DNA of 64,000 nt from Nocardioides thalensis (GTDB taxonomy: Bacteria; Actinomycetota; Actinomycetes; Propionibacteriales; Nocardioidaceae), in NCBI RefSeq assembly GCF_013410655.1, contig NZ_JACCFP010000001.1, forward strand, positions 1,945,501 through 2,009,500, given 5' to 3'. Below the pieces are notes generated by a model. That model was not told the origin of the DNA. It saw nothing but the letters and a program-made list of their open reading frames with translations, and searched no databases. Made by a program: the position numbers and the translations under genes. Below, in pieces: positions 34,568 to 43,285 of the stretch. Position 1 is the stretch's first letter. Each line of letters opens with the position of its first letter.

Positions 34568-36163
34568 ATGGACACGATGCGGATGCCCGGTCACAACGGT
34601 CACCTGATGGTGGCGGCGCTCAAGCGACACGCCCAGCGCCCGATCGTCCACCTCGGTGACGTGACGCTCACGGGCAAGGAGACGGCCGACCGGATCTCGC
34701 AATACATCCAGGCCTACGAGTCCCTCGGCGCCGGCCGCGGCACCCCCGGGGCGCTCCTCGCGCTCAACCGCCCCGAGGTGCTGTTCATCATGGGCGCCGG
34801 GCAGACCCAGGGCTACCAGCGCACGTCCCTGCACCCGCTCGGGTCCGCCGACGACCACGCCTACGTCATCAACGACGCCGGCATCACGACGATCACGATC
34901 GACCCCTACTTCGCCGACCGTGCCGTCGAGCTGCTCGACAAGTGCCCGGGCCTCAAGCAGGTGCTGACCATCGGCCCCGTCCCGGACGCCCTCGCCGAGG
35001 TGGGCACCGACCTGACCGCCGTTGCGGCGTCGTTCGAGCCGCGGCCGTTCGAGGCGGCGCTGCTCGAGCCCGACCACACGACGTCGATCACCTACACCGG
35101 CGGCACCACCGGCAAGCCGAAGGGCGTGATCGGGCAGGTGCGCGCGTTCTCGACGATGACCCAGGTGCAGATGGCCGAGTGGGAGTGGCCCGAGGAGCCG
35201 CGCTTTCTCATGTGCACCCCGCTCTCGCACGCCGGCGCGGCCTTCTTCGTGCCGGTCGTGCTCAAGGGCGGCACGCTCTTCGTCTCCTCCCGCTTCGACC
35301 CCGCCGAGGTGCTCGCGACCATCGAGGAGAAGCGCATCAACTCGCTGATGCTGGTGCCGACGATGCTCTACGCACTGATGGACCACCCCGACAGCCGCAC
35401 CCGGGACCTCTCCTCCCTGGAGACCGTCTACTACGGCGCGTCGGCGATCAATCCGGTGCGCCTGAAGGAGGCGATCGAGCGGTTCGGGCCGGTCTTCGCC
35501 CAGTACTACGGCCAGTCCGAGGCGCCGATGGTCATCAGCTACTTCGCCAAGCGCGACCACGTCGACGCCGACGGGAAGCCGATCGAGTCCCGGCTCACCT
35601 CGTGCGGCCGGCCGTCGGCCTACGTCCGCACCGCCCTGCTCGGCGAGGACGGTACGCCGGTCGCGCCCGGTGAGCCGGGGGAGATCTGCGTCGCCGGCCC
35701 CCTGCTCGCCGGCGGCTACTGGCAGCTGCCCGACGAGACGGCGCAGACCTTCCGCGACGGCTGGATGCACACGGGCGACGTCGCCCGCGAGGACGAGGAC
35801 GGCTTCTGGCACATCGTCGACCGCACCAAGGACATGATCGTGACCGGCGGGTTCAACGTCTTCCCGCGCGAGGTCGAGGACGTCGTCGCGCAGCACCCGG
35901 CGGTCGCGCAGGTCGGTGTCATCGGCGTGCCCCACGAGAAGTTCGGCGAGGCGGTCACCGCGGTCGTCGTGCTCAGGGAGGGGCACGAGCTCACCGACGA
36001 CGTCGTCGCCGAGATCCAGTCCATGGTCAAGGAGCGCAAGGGCTCCGTGCAGGCGCCGAAGCAGGTGATCGCCGTCGACGCCCTGCCGCTCACCGGCCTC
36101 GGCAAGCCGGACAAGAAGGCGCTCCGCGCGCAGTTCTGGACGGGGGACCGGAGCGTCGGCTGA
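34568..36163 (+). CDS. Acyl-CoA ligase of the KstR regulon (substrate unknown)
   Basis: A 531-residue AMP-forming ligase with ITYTGGTTGKPKG (about 180), the YYGQSEAPM acyl pocket region, GWMHTGDVA and VDRTKDMIVTGGFNVFP. A perfect KstR palindrome at its leaderless promoter marks it as a steroid or fatty-acid catabolic gene. It is flanked by a protease and a cytochrome, so context does not say which acid it activates. A FadD8- or FadD17-type enzyme is possible; it is clearly distinct from FadD3 and FadD19 in this window. Confidence 0.85.
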   Translation: MDTMRMPGHNGHLMVAALKRHAQRPIVHLGDVTLTGKETADRISQYIQAYESLGAGRGTPGALLALNRPEVLFIMGAGQTQGYQRTSLHPLGSADDHAYVINDAGITTITIDPYFADRAVELLDKCPGLKQVLTIGPVPDALAEVGTDLTAVAASFEPRPFEAALLEPDHTTSITYTGGTTGKPKGVIGQVRAFSTMTQVQMAEWEWPEEPRFLMCTPLSHAGAAFFVPVVLKGGTLFVSSRFDPAEVLATIEEKRINSLMLVPTMLYALMDHPDSRTRDLSSLETVYYGASAINPVRLKEAIERFGPVFAQYYGQSEAPMVISYFAKRDHVDADGKPIESRLTSCGRPSAYVRTALLGEDGTPVAPGEPGEICVAGPLLAGGYWQLPDETAQTFRDGWMHTGDVAREDEDGFWHIVDRTKDMIVTGGFNVFPREVEDVVAQHPAVAQVGVIGVPHEKFGEAVTAVVVLREGHELTDDVVAEIQSMVKERKGSVQAPKQVIAVDALPLTGLGKPDKKALRAQFWTGDRSVG

Positions 36164-36194
36164 CGGTCCTTGCCGGATGGGGTGAGATGGCCCC

Positions 36195-36785
36195 ATGCGG
36201 CTGCGCAACGGACAGCACGGCTACGGCGCCGTCACCAAGGCGCTGCACTGGCTGACCGTGGCGCTGTTCGCCACGCAGTTCGTCGTGGGCTACACGATGG
36301 ACACCGACCCGGACCTGCCGCAGGTGGAGTGCGACCCGGTGGGCGAGGGACGCAGCGGCGGCGACACCTCCGACGCGGAGGACGAGCGGCTCGACCGGGT
36401 CGAGGAGCGCTGCGAGGCGCGCGAGGACGCTCGGGAGCAGGCGGCGGAGGAGCAGATCCCGACCCTGCACGTGGTTCTCGGCATCGCGATCCTCGCGGTC
36501 GGCCTGGTGCGGGTCGCCTGGCGCCGGCTGACACCGCTGCCGCCGTGGGACCCGCGGCTCTCGACCACCGACCAGCGCGTGGTCCACGCGACCGAGGCGG
36601 TCCTGCTCTCCCTGATGTTCGTCGTGCCCGCGACCGGCCTGCTCCTCGTCGCCGACCGCGACCTCGTGGCCCTGCACGTGGTGGCGCACGTCTGCTTCTT
36701 CGTGGCGCTCGGCGCACACCTGACGATGGTGCTCGGGCGGCGGCTGCTGCCGCGGATGCTCCCGGGGAGCCGCCCCGTCGCCTAG
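36195..36785 (+). CDS. Cytochrome b561 family protein with an acidic insertion
   Basis: A 196-residue four-helix membrane protein of the bacterial b561 type. Histidines in YGAVTKALHWLTVALF, PTLHVVLGIAIL, VVHATEAVLLSL and LVALHVVAHVCFF are placed as heme ligands. Between helix 1 and helix 2 (about residues 37-88) lies a Glu/Asp/Arg-rich stretch with two cysteines (46 and 73), longer than I expect in this family. The 3' end overlaps the convergent gene inside CTAG. Confidence 0.82.
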   Translation: MRLRNGQHGYGAVTKALHWLTVALFATQFVVGYTMDTDPDLPQVECDPVGEGRSGGDTSDAEDERLDRVEERCEAREDAREQAAEEQIPTLHVVLGIAILAVGLVRVAWRRLTPLPPWDPRLSTTDQRVVHATEAVLLSLMFVVPATGLLLVADRDLVALHVVAHVCFFVALGAHLTMVLGRRLLPRMLPGSRPVA

Positions 36786-37489
36786 CGCGGCTGCTCGCCC
36801 CGCAGCTTGTCCATGACGTGCGGAGGGATCCGGTCGAGGATCGCGTCCATGAAGTGGAGCTTGGCCTCGACCTCCTGCGGGCTGTGCTCGCCGTTGCGGA
36901 TGACGAGCATCGAGTCCTGCTCGAACCGCCAGGCCAGGTGCGGGTGGTGGCGGACCACGTCGAGGATCCCGGGGTGCAGCACGTCGCGCGCGAACTCGGG
37001 GGAGTGCGACGTGACCGTGAACGCCTGGTCGAACGCCGGGTCCCCGATGGGTATGTCGCGGCCGGTGACCGCGTTGACGAGGCGGCCGAAGGTGCCGGTC
37101 GGCGCCACGGACAGCCCCGGTGTCTGCACGCCGAGGTTGAGCGCGACGACCGAGTGCGTGTGGGTGCTGCTCGAGCGGTCGTCGCCGCTGCCCGACGTCG
37201 TGGTGTAGCGGTAGTCGAACGCCACGAACGGTCGGCCGTCGTGCCGTCCGAGGAGCACGTTGGTCGCGGCCATGCTGTGCCCGCGACCGAACGGAGCGCC
37301 GTGGAACCGCCCGACCAGGGACGGGTCGGCGGGCCGGTACTCCCACTCCTTGTGGTGCGCGAAGCCCGCCATCCCCTGCTGCCGCTCCCGCGCCCGGCGC
37401 TGCCCGACGATCGCGAGCCCGATGACCAGGGCGAACAGGCCGACCACGACCAGGCCGAACAGGAGGAACAGAAGGATCCCGGCTTCCAT
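36782..37489 (-). CDS. Membrane-anchored hypothetical protein (235 aa)
   Basis: One N-terminal transmembrane segment (about 4-28, GILLFLLFGLVVVGLFALVIGLA) followed by a soluble domain (PLVAFDYRYTTTSGS-type beta strands, then HPGILDVVRHHPHLAWRFEQDSM). Similar DUF3137-like proteins are common in actinobacteria, but I cannot assign a function. TAGCGT lies 6 bases before the ATG, so it is likely leaderless. Confidence 0.65.
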   Translation of the reverse strand: MEAGILLFLLFGLVVVGLFALVIGLAIVGQRRARERQQGMAGFAHHKEWEYRPADPSLVGRFHGAPFGRGHSMAATNVLLGRHDGRPFVAFDYRYTTTSGSGDDRSSSTHTHSVVALNLGVQTPGLSVAPTGTFGRLVNAVTGRDIPIGDPAFDQAFTVTSHSPEFARDVLHPGILDVVRHHPHLAWRFEQDSMLVIRNGEHSPQEVEAKLHFMDAILDRIPPHVMDKLRGEQPR

Positions 37490-37524
37490 GGCCGGACGCT
37501 ACCCGCGCGGGCGGCGTACCTAAC

Positions 37525-38337
37525 TCAACGCCCCTTGAACTCCGGCTTCCGCTTCTCCAGGAACGCCCGCGGGCCCTCCTTGGCGTCGTCGGAGGAGAAC
37601 ACCGCCGCACCGATCTTCGCGTCGGCCGCCCAGCACTCGTCCTCGTGCTTGCCCTCGGACTCCCGCATCGTCCGCAAGATCGCCTGCACGGCGAGCGGCC
37701 CGTTGGCGGCGATCATGTCGGCGATCTCGTGCGCCTTCGCCAGCGCCTCGCCGTCCGGCACCACGTGGCCGATCAGTCCCAGCTCCTTCGCCTCCGGTGC
37801 GAGCAGCGTGCGGCCGGTGAGCAGCAGCTCGGCGGCGACGGTGTAGGGGATCTGGCGAGGCAGCCGTACGGCGCTGCCGCCCATCGGGTAGAGGCTCCAC
37901 CGCGCCTCGGCCACACCGAACTTCGCCGACTCGCCCGCGACCCGGATGTCGGTGCCCTGGAGGATCTCGGTCCCGCCGGCAATCGCGGGGCCCTCGACCG
38001 CCGCGATCAGCGGCTTGGTGAGACGGAAGCCCTTGAGCAGCCCCTTGATGACCGTCGGGTCGTACTCGCCGGACTCGAAGCTCTCCGACGGCGGCTTCTC
38101 GTTCGCGGTCTTCAGGTCCATCCCCGCGCAGAAGTAGCCGCCGGCGCCGGTCAGGATGCAGACCCGGATCTCCTGGTCCTCGTTCACCCGGTCCCAGGCT
38201 TCCTCCATGATCCGCAGCATCTCCGTCGACAGCGCGTTGCGCCGCTCGGGCCGGTTCATGGTGACGATCAGCTTGTGGCCGTCCTGCTCGACGAGGCAGT
38301 CGGGCGACGTGCGGACGGGTGCGGCATCGGTGCTCAT
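37525..38337 (-). CDS. echA19: EchA19, steroid side-chain enoyl-CoA hydratase
   Basis: A 270-residue crotonase that I recognise as EchA19: [11 protein letters not shown], then the characteristic [22 protein letters not shown] segment, and the ending [19 protein letters not shown]. In M. tuberculosis EchA19 hydrates steroid enoyl-CoA esters. Divergent from fadD19 with a KstR site between. ATG 38337 is preceded by TAGCGT with 7 bases between, so leaderless; the in-frame GTG at 38346 is unlikely. Confidence 0.93.
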   Translation of the reverse strand: MSTDAAPVRTSPDCLVEQDGHKLIVTMNRPERRNALSTEMLRIMEEAWDRVNEDQEIRVCILTGAGGYFCAGMDLKTANEKPPSESFESGEYDPTVIKGLLKGFRLTKPLIAAVEGPAIAGGTEILQGTDIRVAGESAKFGVAEARWSLYPMGGSAVRLPRQIPYTVAAELLLTGRTLLAPEAKELGLIGHVVPDGEALAKAHEIADMIAANGPLAVQAILRTMRESEGKHEDECWAADAKIGAAVFSSDDAKEGPRAFLEKRKPEFKGR

Positions 38338-38359
38338 ACGAACCACGCTAGCGAAAAAG

Positions 38360-38373
38360 TGAAACGTGTTCTA
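38360..38373. promoter_or_regulatory. KstR operator between echA19 and fadD19
   Basis: TGAAACGTGTTCTA fits TnnAACnnGTTnnA fully. The fadD19 -10 box TACTCT (38372-38377) overlaps its right end. Confidence 0.9.
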
Positions 38374-38383
38374 CTCTCGCGAC

Positions 38384-40054
38384 GTGGCCTTGAACATCGC
38401 TGACCTCTTCGAGCACGCCGTCGACGCCGTACCCGATGCCCCTGCCGTGCAGGTGGGGGAGCGCACCGTCACCTTCGCCGGGCTGGAGGCCGACTCCAAC
38501 CGGCTCGCCCACTTCCTCGCGAGCCGCGGGATCGGCGCCGGTGACCACGTCGGGCTCTACGCCAAGAACAGCATCGAGCACGTCATCGCGCTGCTCGCGA
38601 TCCTCAAGGTCCGCGCAGTGGCGATCAACGTGAACTACCGCTACGTCGCGGGCGAGCTCGACTACATCTTCGACAACGCCGACCTCAAGGGCCTGGTGCT
38701 CGACCGGGTCTACAGCGACCTGGTCGCCGAGGTGTCTCCGAAGCACGAGAAGCTCCAGACCTTCGTGGTGCTGCCCGACCCGATCGAGGTCGACGACGCC
38801 TCCGACGTCTCCCCGTTCGGCGGCGTGCTGCTGTCCGATGCGCTCGAGGGGCAGAGCGCCGAGCGCGACTTCGGCGAGCGCAGCCCCGACGACATCCACA
38901 TCATCTACACCGGCGGCACGACGGGCTACCCGAAGGGCGTCATGTGGCGCCACGAGGACTTCTGGCGCGTGCTCGGCGGGGGCATCGACTTCATGACCGG
39001 CGAGCCGCTCGAGGAGTACGACCAGTCCAAGAAGGCGGCGGAGGGCAACAGCCTGGTGACGCTGCCGCTGAGCCCGCTCATGCACGGCGGGGCGCAGGCC
39101 TCGCTGCTGATGCACCTCTTCGCCGGCCAGGTGACCATCCTCGAGCCGAAGTTCGACCCGGTGCGCACGTGGGAGCTCGTCGACAAGCACCAGGTGCAGA
39201 TGCTCTTCATGACCGGAGACGCCATGGCGCGCCCGCTGATCGAGGCCTACGAGGCGGGCGACTACAGCGGCCAGACGCTGTTCGCGATCGCGTCGAGCGC
39301 CGCGATCTTCTCCAAGTCCGTCAAGGAGCGCTGGATGGCGCGGTTCCCGAACGCCGTCTTCACCGACTCGATCGGCTCCTCCGAGACCGGGTTCCAGGGC
39401 ACCGGCCTCCAGGACGCGAGCGCACTGTCGACCGACGGCCCGGTCGTGTCCATCCCGAAGACGACCGCGATCATCGCCGACGACGGCACGATCCTCGACC
39501 CGGCGACCGACATCGGCAAGATCGGCCGTACGGCGCGCGCGGGCAACGTCCCGGTCGGCTACTACAAGGACCCCGAGAAGTCCGCGCGCACGTTCGTCGA
39601 GATCGACGGCGTCCGCTACTCGATCCCCGGCGACTACGCCCGGATCGAGGAGGGCAACCGGATCACCCTGCTGGGCCGCGGTTCCAACTGCATCAACACC
39701 GGCGGGGAGAAGGTCTACCCGGAGGAGGTCGAGCAGGCGATCAAGGCGCACCCGTCCGTCTACGACACGCTCGTCGTCGGCCTGCCCGACGACAAGTACG
39801 GCCAGACCGTCGCGGCTGTCGTCCAGCCGCGGGAGGGCGAGACCGTCGAGCTCGAGGAGCTGCGGACGTTCCTGCGCAGCCACATCTCCGGCTACAAGCT
39901 GCCCCGGTTCCTGACCCTCGTCGACCAGATCCCGCGCAACGCGACCGGCAAGGCGCAGTACCCGAAGGCCAAGGACCTCGCGATCGCCGCCCAGACCGCC
40001 GGCACCGCCCAGACCTCCGACAGCACCGCCGTCCCGAACGGAGCCAACGTCTGA
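38384..40054 (+). CDS. fadD19: Steroid-CoA ligase FadD19
   Basis: A 556-residue acyl-CoA ligase with IIYTGGTTGYPKGVMWRHEDFWRV, DSIGSSETG and LGRGSNCINTGGEKVYPEE. The FadD19 family activates the C26 carboxyl of sterol side chains and is needed for C24-branched sterols in Rhodococcus. Divergent from echA19 as in mycobacteria. GTG start with TACTCT 6 bases upstream, so probably leaderless. The C-terminus has a short Ala/Thr-rich tail (TAGTAQTSDSTAVPNGANV). Confidence 0.93.
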   Translation: MALNIADLFEHAVDAVPDAPAVQVGERTVTFAGLEADSNRLAHFLASRGIGAGDHVGLYAKNSIEHVIALLAILKVRAVAINVNYRYVAGELDYIFDNADLKGLVLDRVYSDLVAEVSPKHEKLQTFVVLPDPIEVDDASDVSPFGGVLLSDALEGQSAERDFGERSPDDIHIIYTGGTTGYPKGVMWRHEDFWRVLGGGIDFMTGEPLEEYDQSKKAAEGNSLVTLPLSPLMHGGAQASLLMHLFAGQVTILEPKFDPVRTWELVDKHQVQMLFMTGDAMARPLIEAYEAGDYSGQTLFAIASSAAIFSKSVKERWMARFPNAVFTDSIGSSETGFQGTGLQDASALSTDGPVVSIPKTTAIIADDGTILDPATDIGKIGRTARAGNVPVGYYKDPEKSARTFVEIDGVRYSIPGDYARIEEGNRITLLGRGSNCINTGGEKVYPEEVEQAIKAHPSVYDTLVVGLPDDKYGQTVAAVVQPREGETVELEELRTFLRSHISGYKLPRFLTLVDQIPRNATGKAQYPKAKDLAIAAQTAGTAQTSDSTAVPNGANV

Positions 40055-41160
40055 TGCGCACCCCGCTGTGCGATGCCTTCGGCATCGACTACCCGATCTT
40101 CGCGTTCACCCCGTCCGAGCACGTCGCCGCGGCGGTCTCGCGTGCCGGCGGCCTGGGCGTCCTCGGCTGCGTCCGGTTCAACGACGCCGAGGAGCTCGAC
40201 CGCACGCTGACGTGGATGGACGAGAACACCGACGGCAAGCCGTACGGCGTCGACGTCGTGATGCCGATGAAGGTGCCCGAGGAGGTCAAGGGACTCGACG
40301 TCTCCTCGATGATCCCCGAGGACCACAAGAAGTTCGTCGACGACACGCTGCGCAAGCTCGGCGTGCCGCCGCTGCCGGAGGGCGAGGGCCGCGAGGGCGT
40401 GCTGGGCTGGCTGCACTCGGTCGCGCGGTCCCACGTCGACGTCGCGCTCCAGCACCGCCCGGTGCTGATCGCCAACGCGCTCGGCTCGCCGCCGGTGGAC
40501 GTCATCGAGCAGTGCCACGCCGCCGGCCTGAAGGTCGCGGCCCTGGCCGGGGCGCCCAAGCACGCGCTCAGCCACGTCAACAACGGCGTCGACATCATCG
40601 TCGCCCAGGGCTACGAGGCCGGCGGCCACACCGGCGAGATCGCCAGCATGGTGCTCACACCCGACATCGTCGACGCCGTCGGTCCCGACGTGCCGGTGCT
40701 CGGTGCCGGCGGCATCGGCTCCGGCCGCCAGATCGCCGCTTCGCTCGCACTCGGCTCGCAGGGCGTGTGGACCGGCTCGATCTGGCTCGGCACCGAGGAG
40801 TACCGCAACCTCACGAGCAACCAGGGCTGGGAGACCGCGTTCCTGCGCGCCACCTCCTCCGACACCACCCGCACCCGCATCTACACCGGCAAGCCGGCGC
40901 GACTGCTCAAGACGAAGTGGACCGAGGCCTGGGCCGAGGACGACGCTCCCGAGCCGCTGCCCATGCCGCTGCAGAACCTGCTCGTCGCCGACGCGCACAA
41001 CCGCATCAACGCCTCCGGCGACCCCGACGTCATCTCGATGCCCGTCGGCCAGATCGTCGGGCGGATGAACGAGGTCCGACCCGTCGCCCAGGTCATGGCC
41101 GACCTGGTCGCCGAGTTCGAGGCGACGGTCAAGAAGCTGGACGGCCTGGCGGGGATCTGA
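40054..41160 (+). CDS. Nitronate-monooxygenase-like flavoprotein
   Basis: A 368-residue FMN-dependent TIM-barrel protein related to IpdC (YPIFAFTPSEHVAAAVSRAGGLGVLG, the flavin loop GYEAGGHTGEIA, PVLGAGGIGSGRQI). The start overlaps the fadD19 stop by 1 base (TGATG), so they are translationally coupled and share KstR control. Such genes often follow fadD19 in actinobacterial steroid clusters. An enoyl or steroid dehydrogenase role is likelier than nitronate oxidation, but this is inference. Confidence 0.85.
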   Translation: MRTPLCDAFGIDYPIFAFTPSEHVAAAVSRAGGLGVLGCVRFNDAEELDRTLTWMDENTDGKPYGVDVVMPMKVPEEVKGLDVSSMIPEDHKKFVDDTLRKLGVPPLPEGEGREGVLGWLHSVARSHVDVALQHRPVLIANALGSPPVDVIEQCHAAGLKVAALAGAPKHALSHVNNGVDIIVAQGYEAGGHTGEIASMVLTPDIVDAVGPDVPVLGAGGIGSGRQIAASLALGSQGVWTGSIWLGTEEYRNLTSNQGWETAFLRATSSDTTRTRIYTGKPARLLKTKWTEAWAEDDAPEPLPMPLQNLLVADAHNRINASGDPDVISMPVGQIVGRMNEVRPVAQVMADLVAEFEATVKKLDGLAGI

Positions 41161-41164
41161 CACG

Positions 41165-42616
41165 GTGACGCGCATGACCGCCGGCCCGCTCCGCCGGCTC
41201 GCCGTCGCCGGTGCGGCGGCCGCGGCCCTCGTCGCCGGCGCCGTGGCGGGGATGGGCTCCTCGTCCGCGGAGCTGCCGCTGCACGGCGTGCCGCGGGCCG
41301 ACTGCGCGCCCGGCGACCTCGTGGAGACCGGCATCCAGGGTCGGGTGCCCACCGCCGACTACGACTCGGGCCGCGCCGCGCAGGGGTACACGTGCAACAC
41401 GGTGGCCGTCGGCCGCCACGGCAGGTCCGGCGGGTTCAAGGTCCAGCGCTACACCGACGCCGCCGGCCGCACCTGCGCCTACTACGACTCGACCCGGATG
41501 CTGGGCACCAACCTCGACAACCTGCTCAACGAGACCGGGCTCGGCGTCGTGGTGCTCGACATGACCGATCCCGCGCACCCGCGCAAGACGGCCAACCTGA
41601 TCACGCCCGCCATGCTCAGCCCCCACGAGTCGCTGCTCGTCAACCAGGAGCGCGGGCTGCTCGCGGGCGTGATGGGCACGGCCGCGACGGCACCCGGGAT
41701 CCTCGACGTCTACGACATCAGCCAGGACTGCCGGCGGCCGCGGCTGATGTCGTCCACCATCTCGGCCGTCTTCGGTCACGAGAGCGGGTTCGCCCCCGAC
41801 GGCAGGACGTTCTGGTCGGCGGGCGCCGCGGGCTTCACCCTCACCGCCGTCGACCTCACCAACCCGCGCGCCCCGAAGCGGATCTTCACGAAGACCGGCG
41901 TCGTCTACCACGGGCTCCGGCTCTCCGACGACGGCCGCACGATGTACGTCGCCAACATGGGCACGCCCAACCAGAACAGCATCCTCGACGACCCGGGCCT
42001 GCACATCCTCGACGTGTCCGAGGTCCAGGACCGCAAGCCGAGCCCCCAGGTGCGGACCCTGTCCGAGCTCGGCTGGCCGGAGGCGTCGATCCCGCAGGTC
42101 GCCGAGCCGTTCACCCGCGACGGCCGGCAGTACGTCCTCGAGGTCGACGAGTTCACCGACTGGTTCGGGCACAACTGGAAGGTCGACTTCCTGCGCAGCG
42201 GCGTCGGTGCCGCACGCATCATCGACGTCACCGACCCCCGGGCGCCGTACGTCGTCTCCAACGTCCGCCTCGAGGTGCACGACCCGGCGCTGCGCGACGA
42301 CGACGTGCTGTCCGACCCCGGCGCCAACCAGGTCATCAAGAGCTACTCCGCGCACTACTGCTCGGTGCCGACGCGCGACGAGCCGCAGATCGCGGGCTGC
42401 TCGATGATCGCCTCGGGCCTGCGGCTGTTCGACATCTCCGACCTCGAGAACCCGCGCGAGGTGGGCTACTTCAACCAGCCCGGCACCGACGGCGGCAACG
42501 CCCTGTCGCAGCCCGCCTGGGACCTCGAGCGAGGACAGGTCTGGTACACCGACGCCGACGACGGCCTGTACGTCGTGGGCCTGCGCGGGCGTGCCCGCGA
42601 GCTGCTCGGTCCCTGA
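41165..42616 (+). CDS. Secreted LVIVD-repeat (beta-propeller) protein
   Basis: A 483-residue protein with an N-terminal signal sequence (hydrophobic core LAVAGAAAAALVAGAVAG) and repeated LVIVD-type blades (VVVLDMTDPAHPRKTAN, ILDVYDISQDCRRPR, LTAVDLTNPRAPKRI, ARIIDVTDPRAPY, LRLFDISDLENPREV). It is exported; six cysteines may form disulfides. Function unknown. GTG 41165 or ATG 41174 could be the start. The 4-base gap to the preceding gene suggests co-transcription with the fadD19 operon. Confidence 0.8.
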   Translation: MTRMTAGPLRRLAVAGAAAAALVAGAVAGMGSSSAELPLHGVPRADCAPGDLVETGIQGRVPTADYDSGRAAQGYTCNTVAVGRHGRSGGFKVQRYTDAAGRTCAYYDSTRMLGTNLDNLLNETGLGVVVLDMTDPAHPRKTANLITPAMLSPHESLLVNQERGLLAGVMGTAATAPGILDVYDISQDCRRPRLMSSTISAVFGHESGFAPDGRTFWSAGAAGFTLTAVDLTNPRAPKRIFTKTGVVYHGLRLSDDGRTMYVANMGTPNQNSILDDPGLHILDVSEVQDRKPSPQVRTLSELGWPEASIPQVAEPFTRDGRQYVLEVDEFTDWFGHNWKVDFLRSGVGAARIIDVTDPRAPYVVSNVRLEVHDPALRDDDVLSDPGANQVIKSYSAHYCSVPTRDEPQIAGCSMIASGLRLFDISDLENPREVGYFNQPGTDGGNALSQPAWDLERGQVWYTDADDGLYVVGLRGRARELLGP

Positions 42617-42638
42617 CGGGGCCGGTCGTCGCCGTCAG
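42613..42638. terminator. Bidirectional terminator hairpin
   Basis: Arms CTGACGG and CCGTCAG with a 12-base loop, including the stop codons of both convergent genes. There is no T-run. Confidence 0.4.
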
Positions 42639-43267
42639 AACGCCGAGACCGACTCCGGCGCGCGCTGCGGACGGCTGAGCGCACGCACCACGGCGGCCTG
42701 CCCGTGTCGTCGTACGGCGACGCCGGCGAGCAGCCGCAGCACCTCGGCGACCAGGTCGTCGGGGAACTCCGGCGTCGGCAGCCCGACGCTCGCCGCGAGG
42801 TCGTCGGAGTGGACGACGATCTCCATCGCCCGGGTGGTGAGGAAGTCCTCGGTGGTGAGCGACCAGCCCTGCCAGGGGATGTGCACCTGGTCGGGCACGC
42901 GATGCGTCTCGAGCGCCGAGGGCAGCAGGTCGAGGGCGTGCGCGGCCTGCTCGAGCACCCGCTCGGGACCTCCCTCGGCACCGGCGTCGGCCGACTCGCG
43001 GATCGTCACGTTGGCCTCGTCGTCCTGCCCCGCCTCGACCCAGGCCGCTCGGGCGTAGTGGTCGAGCAGCCCGATCGGGGGCTCCGCGACGGGCTCCATC
43101 TGGACGAGCCGCACCGTGTTGGACGCCTGCTGGAGCAGGTGGTGGGCCAGCCCGCCCACGGTCATGCCGGCACAGGCGCTCTCCTCGCCCCAGCGGTCGG
43201 CGACCTCGCTCGCGGACGCGAGGTCGAAGGCGGTCTTGGCGGCGACGACGAATGACGTGCGGTTCAC
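42635..43267 (-). CDS. Mycothiol-dependent maleylpyruvate isomerase-fold (DinB-like) protein
   Basis: A 210-residue four-helix-bundle protein of the actinobacterial maleylpyruvate isomerase/DinB group: GMTVGGLAHHLLQQASNTVRL (first histidines), DHYARAAWVEAGQ, and TRAMEIVVHSDDLAASVGL (metal site His with Asp). GTG start with TACGCT 7 bases upstream, so likely leaderless. Substrate unknown; many such proteins use mycothiol. Confidence 0.75.
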   Translation of the reverse strand: MNRTSFVVAAKTAFDLASASEVADRWGEESACAGMTVGGLAHHLLQQASNTVRLVQMEPVAEPPIGLLDHYARAAWVEAGQDDEANVTIRESADAGAEGGPERVLEQAAHALDLLPSALETHRVPDQVHIPWQGWSLTTEDFLTTRAMEIVVHSDDLAASVGLPTPEFPDDLVAEVLRLLAGVAVRRHGQAAVVRALSRPQRAPESVSAF

Positions 43268-43285
43268 GGAGCCGAGCGTACGGCG

